Source: Streptomyces sp. SBT349
GTDB lineage: Bacteria > Actinomycetota > Actinomycetes > Streptomycetales > Streptomycetaceae
Direction: 5' to 3'
DNA: 46,127 bases
Assembly: GCF_001083795.1 (NCBI RefSeq)
Contig: NZ_LAVK01000013.1
Coordinates: forward strand, 1 to 46,127
Under the pieces are notes generated by a model that saw nothing but the letters and a program-made list of their open reading frames with translations, was not told the origin of the DNA and made no database searches. Both the position numbers and the translations under genes were made by a program. Below are positions 8,898 to 19,193 of the stretch, in pieces (positions within the stretch are counted from its first letter, which is position 1; every line of letters starts with the position of its first letter).

Positions 8898-9727
8898 GAT
8901 GCCTCCTCCGGTGTGCTGTCCTGCGACGTGCTGTCGGCTTCTTCCGGGGTGGTGGGGGCGGGGACCGTGCGGCGCCTTCGGCGGGCGACGGCGTTGTCGG
9001 CCGCGCCCGTGATGGCGGCGATGATCTTCTCGCCCGAGGTGGTGGCGACCGGGAAGACGCCGTTGTTGCGGCCGAGGCGCAGCACGGCGACGCGGTCGGC
9101 GACGGCCTGGACGTCGGCCATGTTGTGGCTGATGAGGATCACGCCGAGGCCGCGCTCCCGCAGGCGTTCGACCAGGTCGAGGACCTGCGCGGTCTGCTCG
9201 ACGCCGAGCGCCGCGGTCGGCTCGTCGAGGATGACCACCTCGGGGGAGCCGATCAGGGCGCGGGCGATGGCCACGACCTGGCGCTGGCCGCCGGAGAGCG
9301 AGGCCACCGGGATGCGGACGCTGGGGATGCGGATGGAGAGCGTGTCCAGCAGGTCGCGGGCGCGGCGCTCCATGGTGACGGGGTCGAGCACGCCGCGGCT
9401 GCGGATCTCGTTGCCGAGGTAGAGGTTGGCGACGACGTCCAGGTTGTCGCACAGGGCGAGGTCCTGGTAGACGGTCGCGATGCCGAGCTCCTGGGCGTCG
9501 TGCGGGCGGTTGATCCTGACCGGGTCGCCCTTCCAGGAGATCTGGCCGGAATCGATGGGGTGGACCCCCGCGATGGTCTTGACGAGGGTCGACTTCCCGG
9601 CTCCGTTGTCGCCCACCAGGGCGGTGACCTCGCCGGGGCGGATCTCCAGATCGACGTCGGTGAGCGCCTGGACGGCGCCGAACCGCTTGGAGACCCCGCT
9701 CAGCGAAAGAACGGGTGAGGCGGTCAA
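8894..9727 (-). CDS. xylG: Sugar ABC transporter ATP-binding protein (XylG type)
   Basis: This 277-aa single-domain ABC ATPase has Walker A GDNGAGKST, signature LSGGQRQVVAIARAL, Walker B VVILDEPTAAL and switch histidine LISHN. Sugar ATPases of this class often have two ABC domains; the single-domain form is usual in actinobacterial XylG-like proteins. The start is TTG 9727, chosen because a full AAGGAGGT ribosome binding site lies 6 nt upstream and the motif set begins at LSLSGVSKRFG. The C-terminus has a basic RRRRR patch and an acidic Thr/Ser-rich tail. It follows xylF after a strong hairpin. Confidence 0.92.
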   Translation of the reverse strand: MTASPVLSLSGVSKRFGAVQALTDVDLEIRPGEVTALVGDNGAGKSTLVKTIAGVHPIDSGQISWKGDPVRINRPHDAQELGIATVYQDLALCDNLDVVANLYLGNEIRSRGVLDPVTMERRARDLLDTLSIRIPSVRIPVASLSGGQRQVVAIARALIGSPEVVILDEPTAALGVEQTAQVLDLVERLRERGLGVILISHNMADVQAVADRVAVLRLGRNNGVFPVATTSGEKIIAAITGAADNAVARRRRRTVPAPTTPEEADSTSQDSTPEEAS

Positions 9728-9750
9728 CTGAACCTCCTTGCATGGGTTTG

Positions 9751-9789
9751 CCCCGGGGCCGTCCGCGATGGGCGAGGACGGCCCCGGGG
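9751..9789 (-). terminator. Intra-operon hairpin between xylF and xylG
   Basis: A perfect 14-bp stem (9751-9764 with 9776-9789) with an 11-nt loop sits between the binding-protein gene and the ATPase gene. Such partial terminators or 3' stabilisers commonly keep binding-protein expression above that of the membrane components. Confidence 0.75.
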
Positions 9790-9807
9790 GTGGTGGCGTC
9801 GCGCGGA

Positions 9808-10908
9808 TCAGCTGAGGCCGGCTTCCTGACACGCCTCGGCGTAGTCGGCGGTGCAGATGTCCTCGACGGTGTACGCCTCGTCGGCGACGACCGTGTCCGC
9901 GATGTTGTCGACGGTGACGGCGACCGGGTCGAGCAGGGTGCTGGGGATGCCCTCGTCGGTCGGGCTGTCGACGCTGTCCGGCGTCAGGTCGGCGAAGTCC
10001 TCGCCGCGCAGGAGGCGGACGGCGACCTCTCCGGCCAGCTCGGCCTGCGGGCGCAGCGCCTTGTAGATCGTGAAGGTCTGCTCGCCGCTCACGATGCGCT
10101 GGAGGCCCGCGAGCTCGGCGTCCTGGCCGCCGACCGGGATCCCGGAGATGCCGGCCGCGTTCAGGGCGGTGACGACGCCCGCGGCCATGCCGTCGTTGGC
10201 GACGTAGACGCCGTCGAACCCGTCGGTGCCCAGGGAGTCGATGGCGCCGGTCATCTGCTCGTTGGCGATCGCGCCGTCCCACTCCTCGACGTCCTGCTCG
10301 AAGACGATCTCGGCGGTGCCGTCGAGGACGGAGTGGGCGCCGCTCTTGAAGTCGGCGGCGTTGGGGTCGGTGGGCGCCCCGTTGATCATGACGACGCGGG
10401 AGCCCTCGGCGTTCTCGCCCAGGGAGTCGAGGAGGGTCTGGCCCTGGAGCTCGCCCACGCGCTGGTTGTCGTAGGAGATGTACGCCTCGACGGGGCCCTC
10501 GGCCAGCCGGTCGTAGGCGAGGACGGGCACGCCCTCGGCCGCGGCGTCGGCCACCCAGTCGCCGGTGGCCTTGGAGTCCACCGCGTCCAGGATGATCACG
10601 TCCACGCCCTGGGTGAGCAGCGCGTCGAACTGCTGCCGCTGGGCGTTGGTGTCGTTGCCCGCGTTGGAGTACTGGACGTCGCAGTCCGGGCAGAGCTCTT
10701 CGACCTTGGACTCGATGAACGGACGGTCGAACGTCTCGTACCGCGTGGTGACATCGTCCGGCAGCAGCAGGCCGATGGTGCCGCTGGCGTCGGCGTTCCC
10801 CTCTTCCTCGTTCTCGTCACCGCCGCCGGCTTCGCCACAGGCGGCGAGGGCAACCGTGAGAGCTATGGACGTAGCTCCCATGGCGACAAGTCGCAGTTTT
10901 TTGCGCAT
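9808..10908 (-). CDS. xylF: Sugar ABC transporter substrate-binding lipoprotein (XylF type)
   Basis: This 366-aa protein carries a lipoprotein signal (MRKKLRLVAMGATSIALTV with lipobox ALAAC near residue 24) followed by an acidic Gly/Glu linker. The rest is a periplasmic-binding-protein-1/LacI-like fold typical of D-xylose binding proteins, including IILDAVDSKATGDWV, VLAYDRLAEGPVEAYISYDN and GQDAELAGLQRIVSGEQTFTIYK. It captures the sugar outside the cell for XylGH. A GGGAGG ribosome binding site lies about 11 nt before the ATG. It is the first gene of the operon and faces the ROK repressor gene, which is transcribed the same way from 12335. Substrate assignment to xylose is by family and gene order. 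Confidence 0.92.
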   Translation of the reverse strand: MRKKLRLVAMGATSIALTVALAACGEAGGGDENEEEGNADASGTIGLLLPDDVTTRYETFDRPFIESKVEELCPDCDVQYSNAGNDTNAQRQQFDALLTQGVDVIILDAVDSKATGDWVADAAAEGVPVLAYDRLAEGPVEAYISYDNQRVGELQGQTLLDSLGENAEGSRVVMINGAPTDPNAADFKSGAHSVLDGTAEIVFEQDVEEWDGAIANEQMTGAIDSLGTDGFDGVYVANDGMAAGVVTALNAAGISGIPVGGQDAELAGLQRIVSGEQTFTIYKALRPQAELAGEVAVRLLRGEDFADLTPDSVDSPTDEGIPSTLLDPVAVTVDNIADTVVADEAYTVEDICTADYAEACQEAGLS

Positions 10909-11150
10909 AGTTGAGTTTGCCTCCCGGTTGGGCGCCGCTTCGCGGCCGTGGGTCGGCTGAGAGCTAACTCCGCTCGCTTCTTGGCGTCAATACATAAATC
11001 CAAGTTCAACCAAATCGAGACCTTCTCTTACGCCTGAAGCGAAGCATTGAAGCCACGCACCCCTGAAACGTTTTCGGCAGGGAGAAAAGGGCCCGCTCAT
11101 GTTGGGATGTGGCGGATTACTTTCCGTTCTGTGCGTTCACTTCTTGATGA
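10909..11150 (-). promoter_or_regulatory. xylF promoter region with possible ROK operator
   Basis: This 242-bp AT-richer gap separates xylF from the end of the ROK gene. It holds CAAGTTCAACCAAATC at 11001-11016, whose core CAAGTTCA recurs in inverted form at 12428-12437 before the ROK gene. It also holds a symmetrical GAAACGTTTTC near 11064. Either could be an operator for the neighbouring ROK regulator. I see no gene in this stretch. Confidence 0.35.
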
Positions 11151-12335
11151 TCACAGGGTGGCGCGGACCGGTCCGAGCAGCATCCCGTCGCCCATCTCCC
11201 GCAGCACCAGGGCCAGCGCGCCCAGCACCTCGGCCCGGCCGCCGAGGGCGCCGGGGACCAGGGAGAGCTGGCGGGCGGCGCTGGGGATGGCGTAGCGGCC
11301 GACCGACTCGCGGATCGGCGCGAGCGCGATCTCGCCCGCCTCCGCGAGGTCGCCGCCCAGGACCACCCGGCTGGGGTTCAGCAGATTGCACAGCTGGGCG
11401 ACTCCGGTGCCGATGTGGCGGCCGATGTCGGCGATCACCCGGCGGCAGCCCGGGTCGCCCTCGCGGGCGAGCTGCACCACGCGGTGCATGGTCAGGTCCG
11501 GGCCATGGCTGGCCAGCAGCAGCGGCAGCACGTGGCGGGCCGCGGTGAACGTCTCCAGGCAGCCGCGGTTGCCGCAGCGGCAGACCGGGCCCGACTCGTC
11601 CAGGGTGATGTGCCCGATCTCGCCCGCGGTGCCCCCCGGGCCCCGGTAGATCTGTCCGTTGATCACCAGGCCCGCGCCGACCCCGCTGGCCACCTTGATG
11701 TACGCCAGGTCCCCCGAGCCGCGCCCGCTGCCCCAGACGAACTCGCCCAGCGCCCCCAGGTTCGCGTCGTTGTCCACATGGACCCTGACCCCGGTCCTCG
11801 CGGCCAGCTCCTCGCGCGGATTGGTCCCGCGCCAGCCCGGCAGTATGGCCGTGGAGCCCAGCGCCCCGGTCTCCACGTCGATCGGCCCCGGCACGCCGAG
11901 GCCGATGCCTATGATCTTGGCCCGGTCCACCCCGGCCACCGACAGCAGGCGGCCGACGAGCTTCTCGGCGCGGTCGAAGCCCTGGTCGGCCGAGGCGTCC
12001 ACGTCGAACGGCTCGGCCTCCTCGGCGAGCACCTGGTGCGCCAGGTTCCCCACGGCGACGCGCAGGTGGGAGTGGCCGAAGTCGACGCCCACGACGATGC
12101 CCGCGTCGCTGGAGAGCGAGACGCTGCGGGCGCGCCGGCCGCCGGCCGAGGTGGTGCGCACCTCGACCGTGCCCAGCTCTTTCAACTCCCGAACGATGTT
12201 GGACACGGTGGCCGCGGACAGCCCCGTGGACCGGGCGATGTCCGCCTGGGTCAGCGACCCGGCGGCGCGCACGGCCCGCACCACGCGCTCAAGATTGGCC
12301 CGGTGCAGTGAGGACTGCGACCCCGGAGTCTCCAC
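11151..12335 (-). CDS. rok7B7: ROK-family transcriptional repressor (Rok7B7-like)
   Basis: This 394-aa protein joins an N-terminal winged helix-turn-helix (about 10-65, GSLTQADIARSTGLSAATVS) to a ROK sugar-kinase-like domain. The ROK domain shows the nucleotide-fold start VVGVDFGHSHLRVAVGN, the HxxCxCGxxGC zinc motif seen as CRCGNRGCLE with an upstream GHI, and ALGGRAEVLGAL near the end. In Streptomyces coelicolor the gene at this position, between xylFGH and ngcEFG, is rok7B7, linked to xylose uptake, carbon control and antibiotic production. The symbol rests on context and family. The GTG start follows GGAAGTGGAG. Confidence 0.88.
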   Translation of the reverse strand: METPGSQSSLHRANLERVVRAVRAAGSLTQADIARSTGLSAATVSNIVRELKELGTVEVRTTSAGGRRARSVSLSSDAGIVVGVDFGHSHLRVAVGNLAHQVLAEEAEPFDVDASADQGFDRAEKLVGRLLSVAGVDRAKIIGIGLGVPGPIDVETGALGSTAILPGWRGTNPREELAARTGVRVHVDNDANLGALGEFVWGSGRGSGDLAYIKVASGVGAGLVINGQIYRGPGGTAGEIGHITLDESGPVCRCGNRGCLETFTAARHVLPLLLASHGPDLTMHRVVQLAREGDPGCRRVIADIGRHIGTGVAQLCNLLNPSRVVLGGDLAEAGEIALAPIRESVGRYAIPSAARQLSLVPGALGGRAEVLGALALVLREMGDGMLLGPVRATL

Positions 12336-12427
12336 GGTTCACTCCACTTCCGCATCGCCGGCGGGCGCCTCGACGGGCCTGCCGACGGCGCCGACAGCGG
12401 TAGGAGACGGCGCCGGGCCCACTATAT

Positions 12428-12437
12428 GAACTTGAAC
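12428..12437. promoter_or_regulatory. Possible ROK-regulator half-site pair upstream of the ROK gene
   Basis: GAACTTGAAC lies about 93 bp before the ROK start. Its reverse complement contains CAAGTTC, matching the core at 11001 before xylF. Shared short motifs flanking a regulator gene are suggestive only; the match is 8 bp. Confidence 0.25.
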
Positions 12438-12492
12438 GCTGGTGGGGGAGAACAGTGGGGAAACCGCTTGCACCCGCCAGAGGTGCGCCGGC

Positions 12493-13356
12493 TTACCTCA
12501 CCGCGCCCGCCGTGAGCCCCGACTGGACCTGGCGCTGGAAGGTCACATAGACCACCAGCACGGGGAGCATCGCCATGGTCACCCCCGCGTACAGGGCGCC
12601 CCAGTCCCCCTCGTACCCCTGCTGCACCATGAGGGCGGCCAGGCCCTGGGGCAGCACCGCGTCGTCGGGCGAGCCGACGTTGAGCACCCGGGGCAGGACG
12701 AACTGGTTCCACTGGCCGAGGAAGTTGAAGATCCCGATGCTGATGAGGCCGGGCTGCGCCATCGGCATCATGATCTGGAAGAACGTCCTGGTGTGCGAGG
12801 CGCCGTCCAGCGTCGCCGCCTCCTGGACGGCGCCCGGCAGCGTTCGGAAGAAGGCGACCAGGAAGAACGTGGTGAACGGCAGCGAATAGGCGATGTAGAC
12901 GATGATCAGTCCCTGCCGGGTGTTCAGCAGCCCGAAATTGTTCAGGATGAAGAACAGCGGAACCAGGGCGAGGAAGATCGGGAACATCATGCCGCCCACG
13001 AAGAGCGTGTGGATCAGCCGGTTGCCGCGGAAGCTGAAACGGGCCAGGACGTAGGCGGCCATGGAGCCCAGCAGCATCGTCCCGGTCAGTGAACCGGCCA
13101 GGATGATCAGCGAGTTGAGCGTGTACTGGCCGATGTCGGCGCTGGTCCAGGCGTTGGTGAAGTTGTCCCACTCCAGGCTGGTGGGCAGGCCGAACGGGTC
13201 GGAGACCAGCTCGCTGTGGGGCCGGAAGCTGGAGAGGACCACCCAGACCACGGGCCCCGCGGCCATGACCACCCACAGCACCAGGAAGGAGTGGGCGAAG
13301 ACGTTGAGCACGCCGCCGGTCCGCTCGCCGGCCGTGGTGCGCTTCTGTTCGCTCAT
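12493..13356 (-). CDS. ngcG: Carbohydrate ABC transporter permease (NgcG/MalG type)
   Basis: This 287-aa inner-membrane permease has six predicted membrane segments and a MalG-type EAA loop at EAATLDGASHTRTFFQIMMP (about 180-200), which docks the ATPase. It is the last gene of a three-gene operon (binding protein, permease, permease) with no ATPase of its own. In Streptomyces such systems share the multiplexing ATPase MsiK encoded elsewhere. The position next to the ROK gene and upstream of aconitase matches ngcEFG of S. coelicolor (from memory). Confidence 0.88.
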   Translation of the reverse strand: MSEQKRTTAGERTGGVLNVFAHSFLVLWVVMAAGPVVWVVLSSFRPHSELVSDPFGLPTSLEWDNFTNAWTSADIGQYTLNSLIILAGSLTGTMLLGSMAAYVLARFSFRGNRLIHTLFVGGMMFPIFLALVPLFFILNNFGLLNTRQGLIIVYIAYSLPFTTFFLVAFFRTLPGAVQEAATLDGASHTRTFFQIMMPMAQPGLISIGIFNFLGQWNQFVLPRVLNVGSPDDAVLPQGLAALMVQQGYEGDWGALYAGVTMAMLPVLVVYVTFQRQVQSGLTAGAVR

Positions 13357-13381
13357 GCGAAATGACTCCCAGTGATGCGTG

Positions 13382-14407
13382 CTAGAACTCGATCCGGTCC
13401 CGGCGGCCGATGCGCATCGCGAGCACCGCGAAGACCAGGGTCACGAAGAAGAGGACGACGCCGATGGCGGTGGCATAGCCGGCCTGCGCGTCCCGGATGG
13501 CCTTCTCGTACAGATAGCTCGGCACCACGTTCATGCCGTGCTCCGGGACCATGATGTTCACCAGCGCGAATGCGTCCAGGGCCTGGATCCCCATGTAGAT
13601 CCAGCCGGTCCTGACGGTGTCCCAGGTGAGCGGGAAGGTGATCCGGAAGAACGTGGTGGTCCTCCCCGCGCCGTCCAGCAGGGACGCCTCGTAGATCTCC
13701 CGGGGGATCGAGCTCATCGCGGCCGAGAACAGCACCACGTAGAAGCCGACGAACGACCAGCAGAGCACGAAGAGGATGCACCAGCGGGCCAACTCGCCGC
13801 CGAGCCAGTCCTCCTGGCGCCAGGAGTCGAGGCCGACGGCACCGAGCCCCTCGTTGAGCACGCCGCTGCGCGGGCTGTAGACCCGCGCCCAGATGACGGC
13901 GATGATCGCGATGGACAGCACCTGCGGGAAGAAATAGACCACCTTGTAGAAGCTGGACCCGAAGACCCCCGCGACGGTCTGGTTCCGCCGCTTCCGGCCC
14001 CCCGCGTTCAACATGAAGGCGAAGAACAGGCCCAGCGCGAGCGTGATCGCGGGCGCGAGAACGAGCAGCAGCAGGCTGTTGCCCAGTGCCTCGCGGAACT
14101 TGTCGTCGTTCCACAGGCGTTCGTAGTTGTCGAACCCCGTGAAGTTGTACGAGGCGCTGTTCCCCGACCAGTCGGTCATCGAATAGAAGAACGCCTGCAC
14201 AAAGGGCGAGACGACGAAGAGCAGATAGACCAGCAGGGGAACGGAGAGGAACCAGGATATGAATCGGTACTGGTCCAGCTTCCGGTAACGCCGGTCGTAT
14301 CGCACCCGCTCCGGGGTGAACCGGGGCGGCAGGAAGAACGCCGCCGCGAGCAGCAGTTTCGTGGCCGCGGGCGGGCTTGTGCCCCTCCGCTCGGTCTGGG
14401 CTTCCAT
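13382..14407 (-). CDS. ngcF: Carbohydrate ABC transporter permease (NgcF/MalF type)
   Basis: This 341-aa permease has a cytoplasmic N-terminus of about 55 residues and then membrane segments beginning WFLSVPLLVYLLFVVSPFV. The EAA loop reads YEASLLDGAGRTTTFFRITF (about 235-255). It partners NgcG. An A/G-rich ribosome binding site (GAGGGGAGGGG) precedes the ATG. Gaps to the neighbouring genes are 25 and 21 bp, consistent with one operon. Confidence 0.88.
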   Translation of the reverse strand: MEAQTERRGTSPPAATKLLLAAAFFLPPRFTPERVRYDRRYRKLDQYRFISWFLSVPLLVYLLFVVSPFVQAFFYSMTDWSGNSASYNFTGFDNYERLWNDDKFREALGNSLLLLVLAPAITLALGLFFAFMLNAGGRKRRNQTVAGVFGSSFYKVVYFFPQVLSIAIIAVIWARVYSPRSGVLNEGLGAVGLDSWRQEDWLGGELARWCILFVLCWSFVGFYVVLFSAAMSSIPREIYEASLLDGAGRTTTFFRITFPLTWDTVRTGWIYMGIQALDAFALVNIMVPEHGMNVVPSYLYEKAIRDAQAGYATAIGVVLFFVTLVFAVLAMRIGRRDRIEF

Positions 14408-14428
14408 ACCGCCCCTCCCCTCCCCCGG

Positions 14429-15847
14429 TCAGACGTGCTGGAACTTCTGGATCGAGTCGTCCTGCGCCGTGGCGTCCGCCGCGTCCTGGCAGCGGTTGAT
14501 GGCCTCGTCCGGCTCGATGTCGCCGGCCATCATCGCCGCGATGACGCCGCCGATCTCCTCGTTGTTGAGCTGCTGGTACCAGTCGGGCAGCCGGGGGATG
14601 AGGAGGTTGTCGCCGGCGGCGGCGAGCGTCTCGGAGGCGCTGGTGAGGCCGGGCGGCAGGTCCATGTCGTCGGAGGCGCCCTGGACGCAGGTGAGCGAGG
14701 CGACGAGGGAGGTGAAGTTCCGCGCGGACTCACGGCCGAGCATGATGCGCAGGAACTCCAGGCCGCCCGGCACGTTGTTCGCCTGGGACGGGACGAGGAA
14801 CGGCTCGCTGCCGCTGGCCCAGATGGTCTCGAACGGCATGGCGTCGGAGGAGTCCAGGCTGGTGGGCGGGCCCACCGCCATGTCGAAGTCCTCCGGGGTG
14901 TTGCGCCGCGCCTCGTTCTCCACCCAGGAGCCGTTGGGGATGAACAGGGCGTTGTACTGGTTCCACTCGTCCTGGGACTCCTCGTGGGTGAGCCCCGGGC
15001 TGCCCTGGAGGACGTAACCGCGCGCCACCAACTCGTGGTACGCCTCGAAGGCGGCGCGAACGGCCTCGTGGCGCCAGGCGTTGGGCTCCAGGTTGTCTAT
15101 GGCGCGCAGGACCTCGGCGCCGCCGATCTTGCCGATGAACGGGTACAGCGTGAAGTTGAAGTAGTAGGGGTACTGGCCGGCGTAGGTCCAGCCCGCCATC
15201 CCCTGCTGCTTGGCCTTCTCGCAGACCGCGATCATCTCGTCCCAGGTGCGCGGGTACTCGGCATCGAGCCGGGCGAGCGCGGTCTTCGAGTACCACTGGC
15301 CGTAGACGGTGTAGGCGTAGTTGAGCTGCCACATCGACTCGCTGCCGAACTGGCCCATCTCGATGACGCCGGGCCGCAGTGTCTCACGGACCGTCAGGGA
15401 GGGGTCGTCGAGCGAGGGCGCGTCCAGCAGCTCGGTCAGGTCGTGGGCCTGGTCGTTGCGGATCAGCGCGGCGATGTCCATCTCCTCCGCGCCGGAGTTG
15501 TTGATGATGTCCGGCGGGTCGCCCTGCACCATGCGGGGCTGGAGGCGCGATTGGATCTCCTGGGTCTTGGAGTGCTCGACCGCGCCGTAGCTGCCGCTGT
15601 AGATCGCCTCGGCGTCCAGGGCGTACTGGTCGCCGAACCCGCCGTCGAAGATGACGACTTCGAGCTCCGTGTCGGGGTTCACGCCGAACGGGTTGGAGTC
15701 GGTGGACTCGCCGCGCTCGGCCTCCTCTTCGTCACCGCCGCCGCTGGCGCAGGCGGAGAGCGCGCCGACGGCCGGGATGGTGAGGAGGCCCGCGGCCGCG
15801 GATCTCCTCATGAGGGTACGGCGGTTGACGTACGGACCGGAATGCAT
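14429..15847 (-). CDS. ngcE: N-acetylglucosamine/chitobiose-type ABC substrate-binding lipoprotein
   Basis: This 472-aa family-1 extracellular solute-binding protein has an export signal with the twin-Arg-like NRRTLMRRSAAAG and lipobox VGALSACAS, then an acidic Gly/Glu linker. The start at ATG 15847 is chosen over an earlier in-frame ATG because an AAGGCGAGGA ribosome binding site sits just upstream and the signal peptide then has normal length. The mature protein shows the NgcE-like features VVIFDGGFGDQYALDAE and YQQLNNEEIGGVIAAMMAGD. Substrate assignment to GlcNAc or chitobiose is supported by gene order and by a DasR-type site 55 bp upstream. Confidence 0.88.
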   Translation of the reverse strand: MHSGPYVNRRTLMRRSAAAGLLTIPAVGALSACASGGGDEEEAERGESTDSNPFGVNPDTELEVVIFDGGFGDQYALDAEAIYSGSYGAVEHSKTQEIQSRLQPRMVQGDPPDIINNSGAEEMDIAALIRNDQAHDLTELLDAPSLDDPSLTVRETLRPGVIEMGQFGSESMWQLNYAYTVYGQWYSKTALARLDAEYPRTWDEMIAVCEKAKQQGMAGWTYAGQYPYYFNFTLYPFIGKIGGAEVLRAIDNLEPNAWRHEAVRAAFEAYHELVARGYVLQGSPGLTHEESQDEWNQYNALFIPNGSWVENEARRNTPEDFDMAVGPPTSLDSSDAMPFETIWASGSEPFLVPSQANNVPGGLEFLRIMLGRESARNFTSLVASLTCVQGASDDMDLPPGLTSASETLAAAGDNLLIPRLPDWYQQLNNEEIGGVIAAMMAGDIEPDEAINRCQDAADATAQDDSIQKFQHV

Positions 15848-15901
15848 GTGCGCGTCCTCGCCTTCTGGGGATGCGGGCGGGTGATGGCCGCCGGATCCCC
15901 G

Positions 15902-15917
15902 ACAGGTATAGTCCACT
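15902..15917. promoter_or_regulatory. DasR-responsive element (dre) before ngcE
   Basis: ACAGGTATAGTCCACT matches 13 of 16 positions of the consensus dre ACTGGTCTAGACCACT, including both outer half-sites apart from one base each. It lies 55-70 bp upstream of the ngcE start. DasR is the GntR-family regulator that represses GlcNAc and chitin uptake genes in Streptomyces and releases DNA when bound to phosphorylated glucosamine. Position and function agree well. Confidence 0.75.
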
Positions 15918-16001
15918 TGCCGTTGGCGGGGAAGATCACGAGCCGAAACGCGAACAGGCTTTTCCGAGTTGATATCTGCGCGTCACACTCGGCACACGCG
16001 G

Positions 16002-16040
16002 ACACCTCCGCCCCGGGGGTGGTACCCGGGGCGGAGGTGT
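16002..16040 (-). terminator. Hairpin terminator after aconitase gene
   Basis: A perfect 16-bp stem (16002-16017 with 16025-16040) with a 7-nt loop begins 71 bp beyond the acnA stop. It separates the acnA transcript from the ngcE promoter region. Confidence 0.8.
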
Positions 16041-16110
16041 GAACCGACGGAGCGTCGGGCGCGCGGGGGGCGCGCGCGAAGCGAGGGACGCGCGGGCCGG
16101 GGCGCGTCGT

Positions 16111-18894
<2,784 letters not shown>

Positions 18895-19110
18895 CTAACG
18901 CATCCGGTCGGCGGATGAGCGAACGGGCGGGGGGTGTTGTGTCCCGGTGGCGCGGCTGCCGAAGCGGGGCAGGCGCGGGGCAGGCGCGGGGCGCGGTCTC
19001 GACGACCGGCGCGGCGAGCGAGGTGGCGCTTCGAGCGGGCCGCCACCGCGGGCTCCCCCGGCCGGGCGTACGGGGTGGGGTGACGCCGGGGCCCCCGGAT
19101 GCCGGATCGC

Positions 19111-19134
19111 GACACGCCGACACACCGGCGTGTC
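19111..19134. other. 9-bp-arm inverted repeat in the acnA/MurA-like intergenic region
   Basis: GACACGCCG and CGGCGTGTC are perfect complements around a 6-nt ACACAC spacer, 60-83 bp before the MurA-like start. It may be an operator. The remainder of the 362-bp gap (18832-19193) is GC-rich and shows no gene. Confidence 0.55.
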
Positions 19135-19165
19135 ACCACCCGAATGGCCGCACCAGTCAGGCGTC

Positions 19166-19181
19166 ATCTCATATGTGAGAT
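19166..19181. promoter_or_regulatory. Palindrome overlapping the MurA-like gene promoter
   Basis: ATCTCATATGTGAGAT (6-bp arms, 4-bp centre) lies 13 bp before the ATG and abuts GATAAGCT, a plausible -10. A regulator bound here would block initiation. Its layout ATCTC-N6-GAGATA is identical to that of the palindrome at 18874 before acnA. Confidence 0.5.
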
Positions 19182-19193
19182 AAGCTCGGTCAC

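Noticed and set aside
7602..9743. 713-aa minus-strand frame
   Set aside because: Only the part from ATG 8897 is the permease. The N-terminal extension is the ATPase gene read in another frame.
8894..10282. 462-aa minus-strand frame for the sugar ATPase
   Set aside because: Residues before the TTG at 9727 are the binding-protein gene in another frame and contain the xylF-xylG hairpin. The ribosome binding site fixes the start at 9727.
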